Shown here one piece after another: positions 32,209 to 43,531 of a stretch of 51,376 nucleotides of DNA. Made by a program: the position numbers and the translations under genes. Each line of letters begins with the position of its first letter. The first letter of the stretch is position 1. The notes below the pieces were generated by a model. It had not been told where the DNA came from. It made no database searches and saw nothing but the letters and a program-made list of their open reading frames with translations. Source of the DNA: Caryophanales bacterium (GTDB taxonomy: Bacteria; Bacillota; Bacilli; Bacillales; Bacillaceae_J); the NCBI GenBank assembly GCA_012840465.1, contig DULJ01000023.1, forward strand, positions 1 through 51,376. The letters are read 5' to 3'.

Positions 32209-32805
32209 CTACAACAATGTAAATTCAAATCCCTTTTCCCTAATGCCATCAATAATTTGTGGCAGCGCAGTAACTGTTTGCTTTAATTCATGGAGCAAAA
32301 TGATTGAGCCGTCTTGAACATGTTCGACGACGTTAGTAATGATATTTTCAGGTGTGTTTTTGTTTTCCCAATCAAAAGATGTTATTTCCCACATAACAGG
32401 AACTAAGTCAAGTTCATGAAGGATCGACATCGTATCTTCGGTGTATTGGCCGAATGGCGGACGGAAATAACGAACCTTCGTTTCCGTAATTTCATTGATT
32501 TTATCAATGCTGTATTTAATCTGTTTATATTGCTGGTCTTTAGTTAACGCAGCAAGACTTTTATGATTGGCTGCATGTGACCCAATTCTATGTCCTTCCT
32601 CCAATACCCTTTTCCATGGCCTTTCCTTGAAAAGAAAATTGGAATGCCAGAAAAACAGGGCTGGAACATTTTTTTGATTTAATATATCTAAAATATTTGG
32701 AAGCTGCCGGCTGGGACCATCATCAAATGTTAATACTACTTTCTTTTCAGAAGTTCTGATTTGGTTATAATTTTTTAGCCATCGTTCATCTGTTAGACCG
32801 TACAC
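32209..32805 (-). CDS. Polysaccharide deacetylase (CE4/NodB domain)
   Basis: 198 aa, GTG start. The NodB domain has VVLTFDDGPS (motif 1, catalytic and metal Asp), GSHAANH (motif 2, metal His; the usual H-S/T-x-x-H reads H-A-A-N-H), VRYFRPPFGQY (motif 3) and SIILLHE (motif 5 His). It removes N- or O-acetyl groups from peptidoglycan or other glycans. No signal peptide is visible, so the N-terminus may be longer or the protein non-classically placed. PdaB/YlxY-like by size. The start is uncertain because no strong ribosome site precedes it. Confidence 0.85.
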   Translation of the reverse strand: MYGLTDERWLKNYNQIRTSEKKVVLTFDDGPSRQLPNILDILNQKNVPALFFWHSNFLFKERPWKRVLEEGHRIGSHAANHKSLAALTKDQQYKQIKYSIDKINEITETKVRYFRPPFGQYTEDTMSILHELDLVPVMWEITSFDWENKNTPENIITNVVEHVQDGSIILLHELKQTVTALPQIIDGIREKGFEFTLL

Positions 32806-32818
32806 GATCTGTCCACTT

Positions 32819-33127
32819 TTAACTACTCAAGGGCAATACATAAAATTCCTCCCATAGTTTGCATTTCGCTTTTTCTTTAAGTATAACTGAATGGACAATA
32901 GTAATGAAACGTAGCATTTGTAAAATTTTTGACTTTGAGCCGAAGAACCTGCTGCTCCTGCGTTCCCTAACCCTGCAATCTTGAAAAAAGCTGGGATCAA
33001 ATAATAGGTAAAGAAAAATTCCCCAGGAAATTGTCGAAATCAAAGCCCAGATCATGTAATGGCGTGAATCTGAATTGGAAAGGAAAATATAGAAAAATGG
33101 ACCAGAAAATACTACCTGCATCAACAA
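32819..33127 (-). CDS. Doubtful small membrane ORF overlapping the glpP start
   Basis: 102 aa with a hydrophobic helix (YMIWALISTISWGIFLYLLF). It lies 13 bp upstream of the deacetylase gene and could be its operon partner, but it overlaps the first codons of glpP on the other strand and has no clear ribosome site. If real, the start is probably the internal ATG at about 33055. Confidence 0.3.
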   Translation of the reverse strand: MLMQVVFSGPFFYIFLSNSDSRHYMIWALISTISWGIFLYLLFDPSFFQDCRVRERRSSRFFGSKSKILQMLRFITIVHSVILKEKAKCKLWEEFYVLPLSS

Positions 33128-33651
33128 ATATGAAGGAATTTGAGCGCTTTTTAAAAAGTCGATATGAAATCGGTGTATTTCTAGATATGCATATTAGTCA
33201 ATTGAAACATGTTTATACACTGGCGAAGGAACATGGAAAAAAGCTGATTTATCATGTTGATCTAATCCATGGTCTTAAAAATGATGAATACGCAACAGAA
33301 TATATTTGTCAGGAATATAAACCGTATGGATTAATTTCCACGAAGTCGGGCGTGATTTTAAAAGCGAAACAAAAAAAAGTCACAGCTGTACAAAGGATAT
33401 TCCTGATTGATTCCCATGCTCTTGAGAAAAGTTATAAACTGATAGAAAAAACCCAACCTGATTTTATTGAGGTTCTGCCAGGAGCGATGCCACAAATCAT
33501 TAAGGAAGTGAAGGAGCGGGTGAATATTCCCATTTTTGCAGGGGGGTTAATTCGTACACCAGAAGATGTTCGTAATGCTCTGGATGCAGGAGCAACGGCG
33601 ATAACAACGTCAAAAAGGGAGCTTTGGGAAGCGTTTGGGAATATTATGTAG
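33097..33651 (+). CDS. glpP: Glycerol uptake operon antiterminator GlpP
   Basis: 184 aa from ATG 33097; upstream in-frame codons are unlikely because homologues start with a short N-terminus before ILPA. With glycerol-3-phosphate bound, GlpP binds leader RNA and prevents termination at glpFK and glpD. Conserved blocks: QKILPASTNMKEFERFL, LIYHVDLIHGLKNDEYATEYI, PYGLISTKSGVILKAKQK, DFIEVLPGAMP and PIFAGGLIRTPEDVRNAL. TIM-barrel-like fold. Directly followed by the glpF leader, the classic B. subtilis order glpP-glpF-glpK-glpD. Confidence 0.93.
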   Translation: MDQKILPASTNMKEFERFLKSRYEIGVFLDMHISQLKHVYTLAKEHGKKLIYHVDLIHGLKNDEYATEYICQEYKPYGLISTKSGVILKAKQKKVTAVQRIFLIDSHALEKSYKLIEKTQPDFIEVLPGAMPQIIKEVKERVNIPIFAGGLIRTPEDVRNALDAGATAITTSKRELWEAFGNIM

Positions 33652-33671
33652 ATAAAGTATAAAGTTTTTAG

Positions 33672-33700
33672 TTGACAACGTTTTCAAAGGGTTTTATTAT
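33672..33700 (+). promoter_or_regulatory. glpFK promoter overlapped by a cre site
   Basis: TTGACA (33672-33677), 17-bp spacer, TATTAT (33695-33700). TTGACAACGTTTTCAA (33672-33687) fits the cre consensus WTGNAANCGNWNNCAW with one mismatch and covers the -35 box, so CcpA should block the promoter when glucose is present. Confidence 0.75.
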
Positions 33701-33732
33701 ATAAGTAAGTTAATAAATTGTGACGGAGAAAT

Positions 33733-33790
33733 GGAGATCACACAGAAACCGGATTTAAATGGTTATCTGTTGTGGTCTCCTTTTGTTGTT
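33733..33790 (+). terminator. Leader terminator of glpFK, target of GlpP antitermination
   Basis: GGAGATCACA (33733-33742) pairs with TGTGGTCTCC (33771-33780), one wobble, with more pairing inside and TTTTGTTGTTT after it. The upstream segment TAAGTTAATAAATTG...CGGAGAAATGGAGA is almost repeated before glpD (TAAGTTAATAAAACTG...TGGAGAATTGGAGA) and is the probable GlpP binding region. Confidence 0.78.
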
Positions 33791-33836
33791 TCGTCAAAAG
33801 CTTATAAATATTCTTTAATAAGAAAGGGGATACATT

Positions 33837-34661
33837 ATGACACCTTTTATCGGAGAAATGATTGGTACAATGATTATGATTGTTTTTGGAGCAGGTATTG
33901 GGGCAGGATCTTCATTGAAGAAGTCTTATGCACAGAATGCCGGGTGGATTGTAACCACTCTTGCATGGGGACTTGCGGTAACCATGGGTGTATTTGCAGT
34001 TGGGTCGATCAGTGGCGCACATTTAAACCCGGCGGTTACGTTAGCGCTTGCGATTAATGGGAGTTTTCCATGGGAGCAGGTTCCAGGATATATTATTGCA
34101 CAACTGCTTGGCGCGATGTTAGGTGCTGTCATTGTTTACTTGCAATATTTACCACATTGGGTCATAACTGAGGACCCGGCAACAAAGCTTGGAGTTTTTG
34201 CGACATCACCTGCAATCCCACATACATTTTCTAATTTATTAAGTGAAATGATTGGTACATTTATCCTTGTACTTGGGTTACTATTTATAGGAGCAAATAA
34301 GTTTACGGAAGGGTTAAATCCATTAGCGGTGGGGCTATTAATTGTTGTAATCGGTATGTCTTTAGGCGGAACAACGGGCTATGCGATTAACCCTGCTCGG
34401 GACCTTGGACCACGTATTGCCCATTTCTTGTTGCCGATTCCCGGAAAGGGCAGCTCTAACTGGGGTTATTCATGGATACCGGTTGTGGGACCGTTTTTAG
34501 GCGGTTCTTTAGGAGCTGTATTTTATAAAGCGGTTTTTCTAGGGGAAATGACAGGAATACTTTGGGGCATCGTTATTATAAATGTTGTGGCTCTAATACT
34601 TGCTTATTCTTTTAGCAAAAAAACTTCTCAGACTGTGGATGAAGTCACAAGGGCTGCTTAG
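33837..34661 (+). CDS. glpF: Glycerol facilitator (MIP/aquaglyceroporin)
   Basis: 274 aa, six membrane helices. Both NPA half-helices are present: HLNPAVTLAL (NPA about 64-66) and GYAINPARDLGPR, the latter with the Asp after NPAR that marks glycerol-conducting rather than water-specific channels. It lets glycerol diffuse into the cell, where GlpK traps it. AAGAAAGGGG ribosome site, 27 bp before glpK, one operon. Confidence 0.95.
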   Translation: MTPFIGEMIGTMIMIVFGAGIGAGSSLKKSYAQNAGWIVTTLAWGLAVTMGVFAVGSISGAHLNPAVTLALAINGSFPWEQVPGYIIAQLLGAMLGAVIVYLQYLPHWVITEDPATKLGVFATSPAIPHTFSNLLSEMIGTFILVLGLLFIGANKFTEGLNPLAVGLLIVVIGMSLGGTTGYAINPARDLGPRIAHFLLPIPGKGSSNWGYSWIPVVGPFLGGSLGAVFYKAVFLGEMTGILWGIVIINVVALILAYSFSKKTSQTVDEVTRAA

Positions 34662-34676
34662 ATAAAACTTTCATAG

Positions 34677-36179
<1,503 letters not shown>

Positions 36180-36254
36180 ATCTTTTCTATAGCATAGATC
36201 GAGCAGGTTATGGTAAAATAATAGTAAGTTAATAAAACTGGTTGGAGAATTGGA

Positions 36255-36305
36255 GAGACCACAAAGCATTATCTTTAGGGGATAGTGCCTTTGTGGTCTC
36301 TTTTT
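36255..36305 (+). terminator. Leader terminator of glpD, second GlpP target
   Basis: GAGACCACAAAG (36255-36266) pairs with CTTTGTGGTCTC (36289-36300), followed by TTTTT. The sequence before it (TAAGTTAATAAAACTG...GGAGAATTGGAGAG) mirrors the glpF leader, so the same antiterminator acts here. Confidence 0.82.
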
Positions 36306-36335
36306 ATATACAAAATACAAAGGGAGGATTTTGTT

Positions 36336-38027
36336 ATGAAATTTTCAGCGTTAAATAGAAAAGAAATGATCGGTCAATTAAAAAGTGAAACATATGATAT
36401 TTTAGTGATTGGCGGTGGAATTACCGGCGCGGGAATCGCTTTGGATGCCCAAACTCGTGGAATAAAAACTGCTCTTGTTGAAATGCAAGATTTTGCAGCA
36501 GGTACATCAAGTCGTTCAACGAAATTAGTTCATGGCGGACTTCGTTATTTAAAACAATTTGAAGTAAAGATGGTAGCCGAAGTTGGAAAGGAAAGAGCTA
36601 TTGTGTACGAAAACGGACCACATGTAACAACACCTGAGTGGATGTTGCTTCCGATGCATAAAGGTGGTACGTTCGGGAAATTTAGTACATCAATAGGGCT
36701 CCGAGTCTATGATTATTTAGCTGGTGTAAAGAAAAGCGAGCGCCGTTCCATGCTTTCTGCTGATCAAACACTTGAGAAGGCACCACTTGTGAAGAAAGAA
36801 GGTCTTAAAGGTGGCGGCTATTATGTTGAATATCGTACCGACGATGCCAGGCTTACAATTGAAGTCATGAAAGCGGCTCACGAAAAAGGTGCCATTGCTT
36901 GTAACTATACAAAAGTGATCAAGCTAAACTACGAAAACGGAAAAGTTGTCGGTGCGTTAGTCGAAGACCAGTTAACAGGTGAACAATATGACATTCGTGC
37001 CAAATTGGTCGTTAATGCATCAGGCCCATGGGTGGATGAGATTCGCGATCTTGACAAATCCAAAAACGGGAAAGTGCTTCAATTAACAAAGGGTGTACAT
37101 CTTGTTATTGACCAATCTAAGTTCCCATTAAAGCAAGCTGTTTACTTTGATACACCAGATGGACGAATGGTGTTTGCGATTCCACGTGAGGGCAAAGCAT
37201 ATGTGGGAACAACTGATACCTTTTATGATCAAGATAAAGCCAATCCCAATGTGACTTTAAGTGACCGTAGCTACATCATAAATGCGATTCACTACATGTT
37301 CCCGGATGTAAAGATTACGGAAAAAGATATTGAATCAAGCTGGGCTGGTGTTCGTCCACTAATTTATGAAGAAGGGAAAAATGCTTCCGAAATTTCTCGT
37401 AAGGATGAAATTTGGGAATCCCAATCAGGACTCATCACAATTGCAGGAGGGAAATTAACAGGTTACCGTAAAATGGCAGAAACCATTGTCGATCTATTAG
37501 CAAAAAAATTCCAAGCAAGTGAAGGTCGAAATCTCAAAGCTTGTAACTCAAAACAGATGCCAATCTCTGGCGGCGATGTGGGCGGATCAAGTAAATTTGA
37601 AGCTTTTGTTAATTCAAAAGTGGCAGCCGGTGTGGCGATCGGCTTAACGAAAGCAGAAGCAAAAGACCTTGCGAGACGATATGGTGCTAACGTATCCGAT
37701 GTGTTTGAGTTATTGAATAATAAGAAGACGGATGCTTTAAAATATGGTTTACCGCTTCCTCTATTCGCTAAACTTGTCTATGCAATTGAAAATGAAATGA
37801 TTGTCACCCCAGTTGACTTTTTCAACCGCCGAACTGGGGCCATTCTTTTTGATATCAAGACGGTAAGACAGTGGAGCCGTAATGTTATTCAATATATGAA
37901 GGATGAATTTGGCTGGAATGAAAAAGAATTACAAAAGTACACATTGGCTTTAGAAAATGCAATGATAGAGGCAACTGTTCCAGTTGAAGAAAGAAAAGAA
38001 CTATCAACCGCTTCTAATGGAAATTAA
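36336..38027 (+). CDS. glpD: Aerobic glycerol-3-phosphate dehydrogenase
   Basis: 563 aa from ATG 36336 (GGGAGGATTTTGTT upstream); the longer in-frame extension lies in the terminator and is not coding. FAD enzyme that oxidises glycerol-3-phosphate to dihydroxyacetone phosphate and passes electrons to menaquinone at the membrane. The FAD fold [40 protein letters not shown], and [16 protein letters not shown] are typical. Expression depends on the GlpP leader directly upstream. Confidence 0.96.
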   Translation: MKFSALNRKEMIGQLKSETYDILVIGGGITGAGIALDAQTRGIKTALVEMQDFAAGTSSRSTKLVHGGLRYLKQFEVKMVAEVGKERAIVYENGPHVTTPEWMLLPMHKGGTFGKFSTSIGLRVYDYLAGVKKSERRSMLSADQTLEKAPLVKKEGLKGGGYYVEYRTDDARLTIEVMKAAHEKGAIACNYTKVIKLNYENGKVVGALVEDQLTGEQYDIRAKLVVNASGPWVDEIRDLDKSKNGKVLQLTKGVHLVIDQSKFPLKQAVYFDTPDGRMVFAIPREGKAYVGTTDTFYDQDKANPNVTLSDRSYIINAIHYMFPDVKITEKDIESSWAGVRPLIYEEGKNASEISRKDEIWESQSGLITIAGGKLTGYRKMAETIVDLLAKKFQASEGRNLKACNSKQMPISGGDVGGSSKFEAFVNSKVAAGVAIGLTKAEAKDLARRYGANVSDVFELLNNKKTDALKYGLPLPLFAKLVYAIENEMIVTPVDFFNRRTGAILFDIKTVRQWSRNVIQYMKDEFGWNEKELQKYTLALENAMIEATVPVEERKELSTASNGN

Positions 38028-38231
38028 TTGAAAAGTGGCAGGGAATATTGCGAATCGTGTATGGGAATCTTTTGAAGCACCTTTTTGTTTTAAAAGATGC
38101 ATGAAGTGAATTTGTCAATATAATCTTTCAAAAAAATTCGACATATTTTTCACAATATCCTATTGATTGAACTATTACACGATGATATAATGTGAAACAT
38201 CGAGCAAAAAAGTTTCTAAAAAATTGTTATC

Positions 38232-38276
38232 AACGCAGTGTTTCGTTTCTTAGATAAACGAAGCATTGCGTTTTTT
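38232..38276 (+). terminator. Terminator or attenuator before queG
   Basis: AACGCAGTGTTTCGTTT (38232-38248) pairs with AAACGAAGCATTGCGTT (38256-38272) with two G-T pairs, then TTTT. It lies 210 bp after glpD and 29 bp before queG, so it may end readthrough or attenuate queG. Confidence 0.7.
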
Positions 38277-38304
38277 AATACTTCCTCTTGGAAGAGGTGG
38301 AAAG

Positions 38305-39453
38305 ATGAATATTGCAAAATTAAAAGACGAAATAGTTGCCTATAGTAAAGAAATTGGAATCGATAAAATCGGTTTTACAAGTGCCGATCCTTTTGTTGAG
38401 TTGAAACAACGTTTATATACACAACAAAAATTAAAGTACCAATCAGGTTTTGAAGAGAATGATATTGAAAAAAGAACAAATCCTGAACTCCTTTTGTCAG
38501 GTGCCGTGTCTATTATTTCGATCGCACTTTCCTATCCCTCCAAATTGAAAAACGCTCCGCGCAGTACACGAGAAGAGCGGCGTGGACTTTTTTGCCGTGC
38601 TTCCTGGGGTACGGATTATCATCATCTAGTACGAGATCGTTTAAATAAACTAGAAAAGTTTATTTTAGAAAAAGTTCCTGATGCCAAAATTAAATCGATG
38701 GTAGATACCGGAGAGTTATCAGACCGGGCCGTTGCTGAAAGAGCTGGTATTGGCTGGAGTGGGAAAAATTGTGCGGTCATTACCCCGGAGTTTGGTTCCT
38801 ATGTTTACTTAGGTGAAATGATTACAACTATTCCTTTTCCATCAGATCAGCCGATTGAAGATAGGTGCGGTACATGTACGAAGTGTTTGGAAGCCTGTCC
38901 AACAGGTGCATTAGTGCAAGGTGGACAGATTAATGCAACGAAATGTATTAGCTTTTTAACACAAACAAAAGGGTTTGTAGACGATGAATATCGGGTCAAG
39001 ATCGGGAACCGTATCTATGGCTGTGATACGTGCCAAATGGTTTGTCCCCATAATAAGGGGAGGGACTTCCACTTCCATCTCGAAATGGATTCGGATCCAG
39101 AGGTTGTTAAGCCCAAGTTAAAATCACTTCTTTTCATCAGCAATAAAGAGTTTAAAGAAAAGTTCGGTCCGCTTGCTGGCTCGTGGAGAGGGAAGAAGCC
39201 AATCCAAAGAAATGCAATTATTGGCTTAGCCCATTATAAAGATGAAACAGCCATTCCTGATCTTGCGAAGGTTCTGACTGAAGATACGCGCCCGGTTTTA
39301 AGAGGTACAGCTGCTTGGGCGATTGGAAAAATTGGTGTCCTTGAAGGTAGGGCCATATTGGAACATGCGAAGGAAAAGGAGAAGGATGAAGAGGTTTTAC
39401 ATGAGATTGATAAGGGTCTAAAATTATGGAAAGCTTCAATGGAAAGGTCATGA
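38305..39453 (+). CDS. queG: Epoxyqueuosine reductase QueG
   Basis: 382 aa from ATG 38305 (GAAGAGGTGGAAAG ribosome site). Cobalamin- and Fe-S-dependent enzyme for the last step of queuosine tRNA modification. The N-terminal DUF1730 part includes VDTGELSDRAVAERAGIGWSGKN (Asp general acid). Two [4Fe-4S] motifs: CGTCTKCLEACPTGAL and CDTCQMVCPHNKG. The C-terminus has HEAT-like repeats (DLAKVLTEDTRPVLRGTAAWAIGKIG). Overlaps ogt by a few codons. Confidence 0.95.
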   Translation: MNIAKLKDEIVAYSKEIGIDKIGFTSADPFVELKQRLYTQQKLKYQSGFEENDIEKRTNPELLLSGAVSIISIALSYPSKLKNAPRSTREERRGLFCRASWGTDYHHLVRDRLNKLEKFILEKVPDAKIKSMVDTGELSDRAVAERAGIGWSGKNCAVITPEFGSYVYLGEMITTIPFPSDQPIEDRCGTCTKCLEACPTGALVQGGQINATKCISFLTQTKGFVDDEYRVKIGNRIYGCDTCQMVCPHNKGRDFHFHLEMDSDPEVVKPKLKSLLFISNKEFKEKFGPLAGSWRGKKPIQRNAIIGLAHYKDETAIPDLAKVLTEDTRPVLRGTAAWAIGKIGVLEGRAILEHAKEKEKDEEVLHEIDKGLKLWKASMERS

Positions 39454-39455
39454 TG

Positions 39456-39992
39456 ATGATGGCAAGAGACATTTTTTATACAGAAATGGATAGCCCTATT
39501 GGCCCGTTAACGATTATCGGGACAAAAGAAAACGGTTTATGCAATATTGAATTCGGTTCAATCGAGGACGTAGAGGATAGGCTTATGGCTTGGCTTAAAA
39601 AGTACTTACCGGATGGTGAGTTACACTACAGTGATCAAGAACTTCTCCCAGTAGTACAAGCGTTGGACGACTATTTTAAAGGAGATCAGCAAAAGAATTT
39701 TGATTTACCAATCGAGCTGCACGGAACTCCATTCCAAAAGAAAGTTTGGAACGAGCTTTTAAATATAGAATATGGTTCAACAAAATCATATAAAGACATT
39801 GCCGATGCTATTGACTCACCGAAAGCAGTCCGAGCGATTGGTACCGCCATTGGGCGGAATCCGGTCCCTATCATTATTCCGTGTCACCGTGTCATTAACG
39901 CCAACGGAAAACTAGGCGGATTTACCGGCGGTCTTGATAAAAAGCTAAAACTCCTTGAAATTGAAAAAACTCCATGCCTACTCAAAAAGTAG
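39456..39992 (+). CDS. ogt: Methylated-DNA-protein-cysteine methyltransferase
   Basis: 178 aa. Repairs O6-methylguanine by irreversible transfer to Cys in the IIIPCHRVI motif; helix-turn-helix region TKSYKDIADAIDSPKAVRAIGTAIGRNP; C-terminal GGFTGGLDKKLKLLEIE. Four ATGs follow each other (39450, 39453, 39456, 39459); I choose 39456 because GGAAAGG (39441-39447) lies 8 nt before it. The gene starts at the queG stop codon, so the two are co-translated. Confidence 0.92.
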   Translation: MMARDIFYTEMDSPIGPLTIIGTKENGLCNIEFGSIEDVEDRLMAWLKKYLPDGELHYSDQELLPVVQALDDYFKGDQQKNFDLPIELHGTPFQKKVWNELLNIEYGSTKSYKDIADAIDSPKAVRAIGTAIGRNPVPIIIPCHRVINANGKLGGFTGGLDKKLKLLEIEKTPCLLKK

Positions 39993-40008
39993 GTATGAAG
40001 TTTTTTTG
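39973..40008 (+). terminator. Terminator overlapping the ogt stop
   Basis: CATGCCTACT (39973-39982) pairs with AGTAGGTATG (39988-39997), one G-T pair, then AAGTTTTTTT. The stem includes the ogt stop codon. Confidence 0.8.
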
Positions 40009-40013
40009 TGAAC

Positions 40014-40346
40014 TTACTTCTCATTAACGACTCTTCCCTCGATAATAAAGCGGACAGCTTCACTTCCTTCAATTGAAAATAAGCCACTTCTTCCTGAAGC
40101 TACATCTAAATATAATTTTAAATGTTTCCAGTATTCATATTGTCCTTTGTTCATATAAAATGGGCAATCATTGATATCATCAATATGGAAGTCATTTTGT
40201 CCAATTATTAGTTCATCGATTGGAAGACAAATAGGGACACTTCCGTCACAGCAGCCACCTGACAGATGAAATAGAATCGGTCCATGTTTATCTTTTAGTT
40301 TTTGAATTAATTCACTGGCAGCTGCACTGGCTTCTATTTTTTTCAT
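40014..40346 (-). CDS. DUF779 protein, aldehyde dehydrogenase partner
   Basis: 110 aa from ATG 40346; the longer version from 40379 overlaps the upstream gene by 29 bp and has no ribosome site. DUF779 signature: HGPILFHLSGGCCDGSVPICLP, then GQNDFHIDDINDCPFYMNKGQYEYW, with the conserved Cys pair. The family occurs beside acetaldehyde dehydrogenases of the AcoD/ExaC type; its exact role is unknown, possibly metal or cofactor related. It follows aldA on the minus strand with almost no gap. Confidence 0.85.
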   Translation of the reverse strand: MKKIEASAAASELIQKLKDKHGPILFHLSGGCCDGSVPICLPIDELIIGQNDFHIDDINDCPFYMNKGQYEYWKHLKLYLDVASGRSGLFSIEGSEAVRFIIEGRVVNEK

Positions 40347-40350
40347 TTTT

Positions 40351-41871
40351 TTAAAAGAATCCCAGAGCTTTCGGGTCATAGCTAACTAGCATGTTTTTTG
40401 TTTGTTGATAATGTTCTAGCATCATTTTGTGATTTTCGCGGCCAATACCTGACATCTTATATCCACCGAAAGCAGCATGGGCAGGGTATTGGTGATAACA
40501 ATTTGTCCATACACGTCCAGCTTGAATATTTCGTCCAAAACGGTAGGCTGTGTTCATGTCTCTAGTCCAAACTCCTGCTCCTAAACCATAAAGGGTGTCA
40601 TTCGCAATGGAAAGTGCTTCTTCTTGGTCTTTGAATGTTGTAACAGACAGAACAGGTCCAAAAATCTCTTCTTGGAAAATTCGCATACTATTGTCACCTT
40701 TAAACACAGTAGGCTTGATGTAGTAGCCATCTTTTAAATCGCCGTCTTGGATATTGCGCTCCCCACCGATTAATAGTTGTGCTCCTTCTTGTTTACCAAT
40801 TTCAATGTATTTTAGAATTTTTTCCATTTGCTCTTGTGAAGCTTGTGCGCCCATCATTGTAGAAGGATCTAATGGATGTCCTAGTTTAATCTTTGAAACC
40901 CGGTCAAGTGCTTTTTCCATGAAACGATCATAAATGGATTCTTGAATTAAAGCGCGTGAAGGACATGTACAAACTTCTCCCTGATTTAAGGCAAACATAA
41001 CAAATCCTTCGATTGCTTTATCAAGAAATTCATCATCAGCATCTACTACATCCTCGAAGAAGATGTTTGGAGATTTTCCGCCTAACTCTAATGTAACGGG
41101 AATTAGGTTTTGAGAAGCATATTGCATAATAAGTCTTCCAGTTGTTGTTTCACCGGTAAAGGCAACTTTTGCAATATGTGGGCTAGTTGCTAATGGTTTC
41201 CCTGCTTCGAGACCGAAACCGTTTACAACATTTACTACACCATCAGGTAGAAGGTCAGCAATTAGTTCAACTAAAACCATGATAGAGGCAGGTGTTTGTT
41301 CAGCTGGCTTTAATACGACACAGTTTCCTGCTGCAAGTGCAGGTGCAAGTTTCCATGTAGCCATCAATAATGGGAAATTCCATGGAATGATTTGGGCCAC
41401 TACACCAAGTGGCTCATGGAAGTGATAAGCAACTGTATTGTTATCAATTTGTCCAATACTGCCTTCTTGTGAGCGGATACACCCTGCAAAATAACGGAAG
41501 TGGTCGATCGCTAATGGAAGATCAGCTGCCATTGTTTCGCGAACTGATTTTCCGTTATCCAATGTTTCAATAATGGCTAAATCCTGTAAATTTTCTTCGA
41601 TGCGATCAGCGATTTTATTTAGGATTAGTGCTCTTTCAGTGACTGGAGTTTTTCCCCAGGCCTCTTTTGCTCTATGGGCTGCATCTATAGCAAGCTTAAC
41701 ATCCTGTTCCCCGGATCTAGCAATCTCACATAACAATTTCCCATACACTGGGGAAATATTTTCGAAATATTCACCGTTTACCGGTGCAACCCATTTTCCA
41801 CTAATAAAGTTGTCATATCTTTTTTTAATTTCCAACTTCTTCAATTCAATTCCTTTTTGTGCAAGGACCAT
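40351..41871 (-). CDS. NAD-dependent aldehyde dehydrogenase (AcoD/ExaC type)
   Basis: 506 aa, typical length of acetaldehyde dehydrogenase II. Oxidises acetaldehyde or similar aldehydes with NAD+ in the cytoplasm. Catalytic Glu in [11 protein letters not shown], catalytic Cys in [15 protein letters not shown], and N-terminal [23 protein letters not shown]. The DUF779 gene right behind it supports the AcoD/ExaC assignment. AAGGGGG ribosome site. Divergent from the amidase gene. Confidence 0.92.
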   Translation of the reverse strand: MVLAQKGIELKKLEIKKRYDNFISGKWVAPVNGEYFENISPVYGKLLCEIARSGEQDVKLAIDAAHRAKEAWGKTPVTERALILNKIADRIEENLQDLAIIETLDNGKSVRETMAADLPLAIDHFRYFAGCIRSQEGSIGQIDNNTVAYHFHEPLGVVAQIIPWNFPLLMATWKLAPALAAGNCVVLKPAEQTPASIMVLVELIADLLPDGVVNVVNGFGLEAGKPLATSPHIAKVAFTGETTTGRLIMQYASQNLIPVTLELGGKSPNIFFEDVVDADDEFLDKAIEGFVMFALNQGEVCTCPSRALIQESIYDRFMEKALDRVSKIKLGHPLDPSTMMGAQASQEQMEKILKYIEIGKQEGAQLLIGGERNIQDGDLKDGYYIKPTVFKGDNSMRIFQEEIFGPVLSVTTFKDQEEALSIANDTLYGLGAGVWTRDMNTAYRFGRNIQAGRVWTNCYHQYPAHAAFGGYKMSGIGRENHKMMLEHYQQTKNMLVSYDPKALGFF

Positions 41872-42018
41872 TTTTTATGTACCCCCTTAAATTTGATTCA
41901 CTATCTATATATGCAAGAGCAGTCCGATGTAGTATTTGAATCTACATATAGGCACTTTATTTATTTTCGATACATATATATAACTATGAATGTCCGCCTG
42001 AAGAAAGGAGGAGCTAAT

Positions 42019-42942
42019 ATGGCATCATGGTTAGAAGAATTAGAACAACTTGTAAATCACCGGCTCAATATGTTAATTGGCAACAAAGTGGGCGATAGAA
42101 ATACACTTCAACTTAACGAAGAGGATCAGTTTCTAATAGAAAAAACAACAAATCAATTTAAAAAACGCAAATCCCAAATCGTTAAAGTGATTACTAATGC
42201 TGAAATTATTAATGAAAAGAATATAGACGATTTACGTTATATAGATTACGTCCTTCATCATCAATATTTAGTTAAGCAGCCGAAAGATAAATTTTATATT
42301 GAAGAAAGCATTGAACAAAGACAAGCAATTATTAAAAATAACAAAATTATTCTGGATTCGACAATAAAGAAAGAACCAACTGTCATTGAAGAAACGGAAC
42401 GACCGATCAGGCTTGAAGATTATAAACATTACGAGGACAGCCCCCGTCAAAGCTATTATTATGACCGAAGAGCAGCGGTGCAATATGCTGAAAGATGGTG
42501 GAATAGCTATAATCCGAAATATAAACAATTTAAAGATGATTGTACGAACTTTATTTCGCAATGCGTACATGAGGGTGGAATTCCAATGGCGGGATTCGGA
42601 AATCGAAATAAAGGATGGTGGTTTAGCGGTCATTCTTGGAGTTACAGCTGGACGGTTGCTAATTCCTTTCGATGGCATTTAAGTGGTGCGAAACAAGGAA
42701 TTATAGCACAGGAGGTACCTTCAGCCAGCCACCTGAATATTGGCGATGTTATTTGTTTGGATTTTGAAGGGGACGGAAGATGGAATCATAATACAATTGT
42801 TGTTGCCAAGGATGTAAATAATGAGCCGCTGGTGAATGCCCACACTTATAATAGCCGGATGCGTTACTGGGCTTATGAAGATTCGAGCGCGTATACCCCG
42901 AATATTAAATACAAGTTTTTTCATATTCTAGATGGAAAATAG
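42019..42942 (+). CDS. Amidase-domain protein (Amidase_6, PF12671 type)
   Basis: 307 aa from ATG 42019, because AAAGGAGG lies 8 nt upstream; longer frames to 41857 are unlikely. The N-terminal half is helical and charged. The C-terminal domain (about 150-305) has AVQYAERWWNSYNPKYKQF, DDCTNFISQCVHEGGIPM (catalytic Cys) and WNHNTIVVAKD (catalytic His), the papain-like putative amidase of Bacillus. A role in cell wall or spore cortex hydrolysis is inferred. No signal peptide is visible. 41872-42018 is the divergent promoter region with aldA. Confidence 0.85.
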   Translation: MASWLEELEQLVNHRLNMLIGNKVGDRNTLQLNEEDQFLIEKTTNQFKKRKSQIVKVITNAEIINEKNIDDLRYIDYVLHHQYLVKQPKDKFYIEESIEQRQAIIKNNKIILDSTIKKEPTVIEETERPIRLEDYKHYEDSPRQSYYYDRRAAVQYAERWWNSYNPKYKQFKDDCTNFISQCVHEGGIPMAGFGNRNKGWWFSGHSWSYSWTVANSFRWHLSGAKQGIIAQEVPSASHLNIGDVICLDFEGDGRWNHNTIVVAKDVNNEPLVNAHTYNSRMRYWAYEDSSAYTPNIKYKFFHILDGK

Positions 42943-42999
42943 ATGTATGCTATAATGGAAAGGTTGAATTCAACTTTTTGAAAACTAGAGGGTGAAAGA

Positions 43000-43473
43000 A
43001 TGGGGATACATGTCGTACTATACCAACCAGAACTTCCAGCTAATACGGGGAATATAGCGAGAACTTGTGCAGCCACAAATACACCATTGCACTTAATCCA
43101 TCCACTTGGATTTTCCACTGAAGATAAACATTTAAAAAGAGCGGGTCTAGATTATTGGGAGTTTGTCCAAATTCATAATTACGATTCATTGGACGGCTTT
43201 TTTGAACAAAATAAAGGCGGAAAATTTTATTTCATAACGAAGTTTGGAAAGAACAAACATACGGATGTTGATTTAAGCAATACAGAAGAAGAAATATTTT
43301 GTATCTTCGGGAAAGAAACAACAGGGTTGCCTAAGACCCTGATCGCCGCGCATCCCGAAACCTGTTTACGCCTACCAATGACTGAAAATGTCAGATCGCT
43401 TAATTTATCGAATACAGTTGCCATCATAGTATATGAAGCACTAAGACAACAAAATTACCCCGGTTTAGCATAA
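43000..43473 (+). CDS. trmL: tRNA (cytidine/uridine-34-2'-O-)-methyltransferase TrmL
   Basis: 157 aa, SPOUT methyltransferase, normal length. Methylates the ribose of the wobble base 34 in tRNA-Leu using S-adenosylmethionine. Motifs: HVVLYQPELPANTGNIARTCAATN, FGKETTGLPKTL, and the knot region CLRLPMTENVRSLNLSNTVAI. Ribosome site GAGGGTGAAAG. Ends at a strong terminator. Confidence 0.95.
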   Translation: MGIHVVLYQPELPANTGNIARTCAATNTPLHLIHPLGFSTEDKHLKRAGLDYWEFVQIHNYDSLDGFFEQNKGGKFYFITKFGKNKHTDVDLSNTEEEIFCIFGKETTGLPKTLIAAHPETCLRLPMTENVRSLNLSNTVAIIVYEALRQQNYPGLA

Positions 43474-43520
43474 AAAATGACCTTAGTTAGGAGAACATCC
43501 CTTACTAAGGTCATTTTTTT
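43472..43520 (+). terminator. Terminator of trmL
   Basis: AAAAATGACCTTAGT (43473-43487) pairs with ACTAAGGTCATTTTT (43504-43518), then more T. A/T tracts on both sides make it bidirectional for the small minus-strand gene. Confidence 0.85.
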
Positions 43521-43531
43521 CTACTTTTTAA

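Noticed and set aside
42268-42682. Minus- and plus-strand frames inside the amidase-domain gene
   Set aside because: Out-of-phase shadows; the amidase frame has AAAGGAGG and the catalytic motifs.
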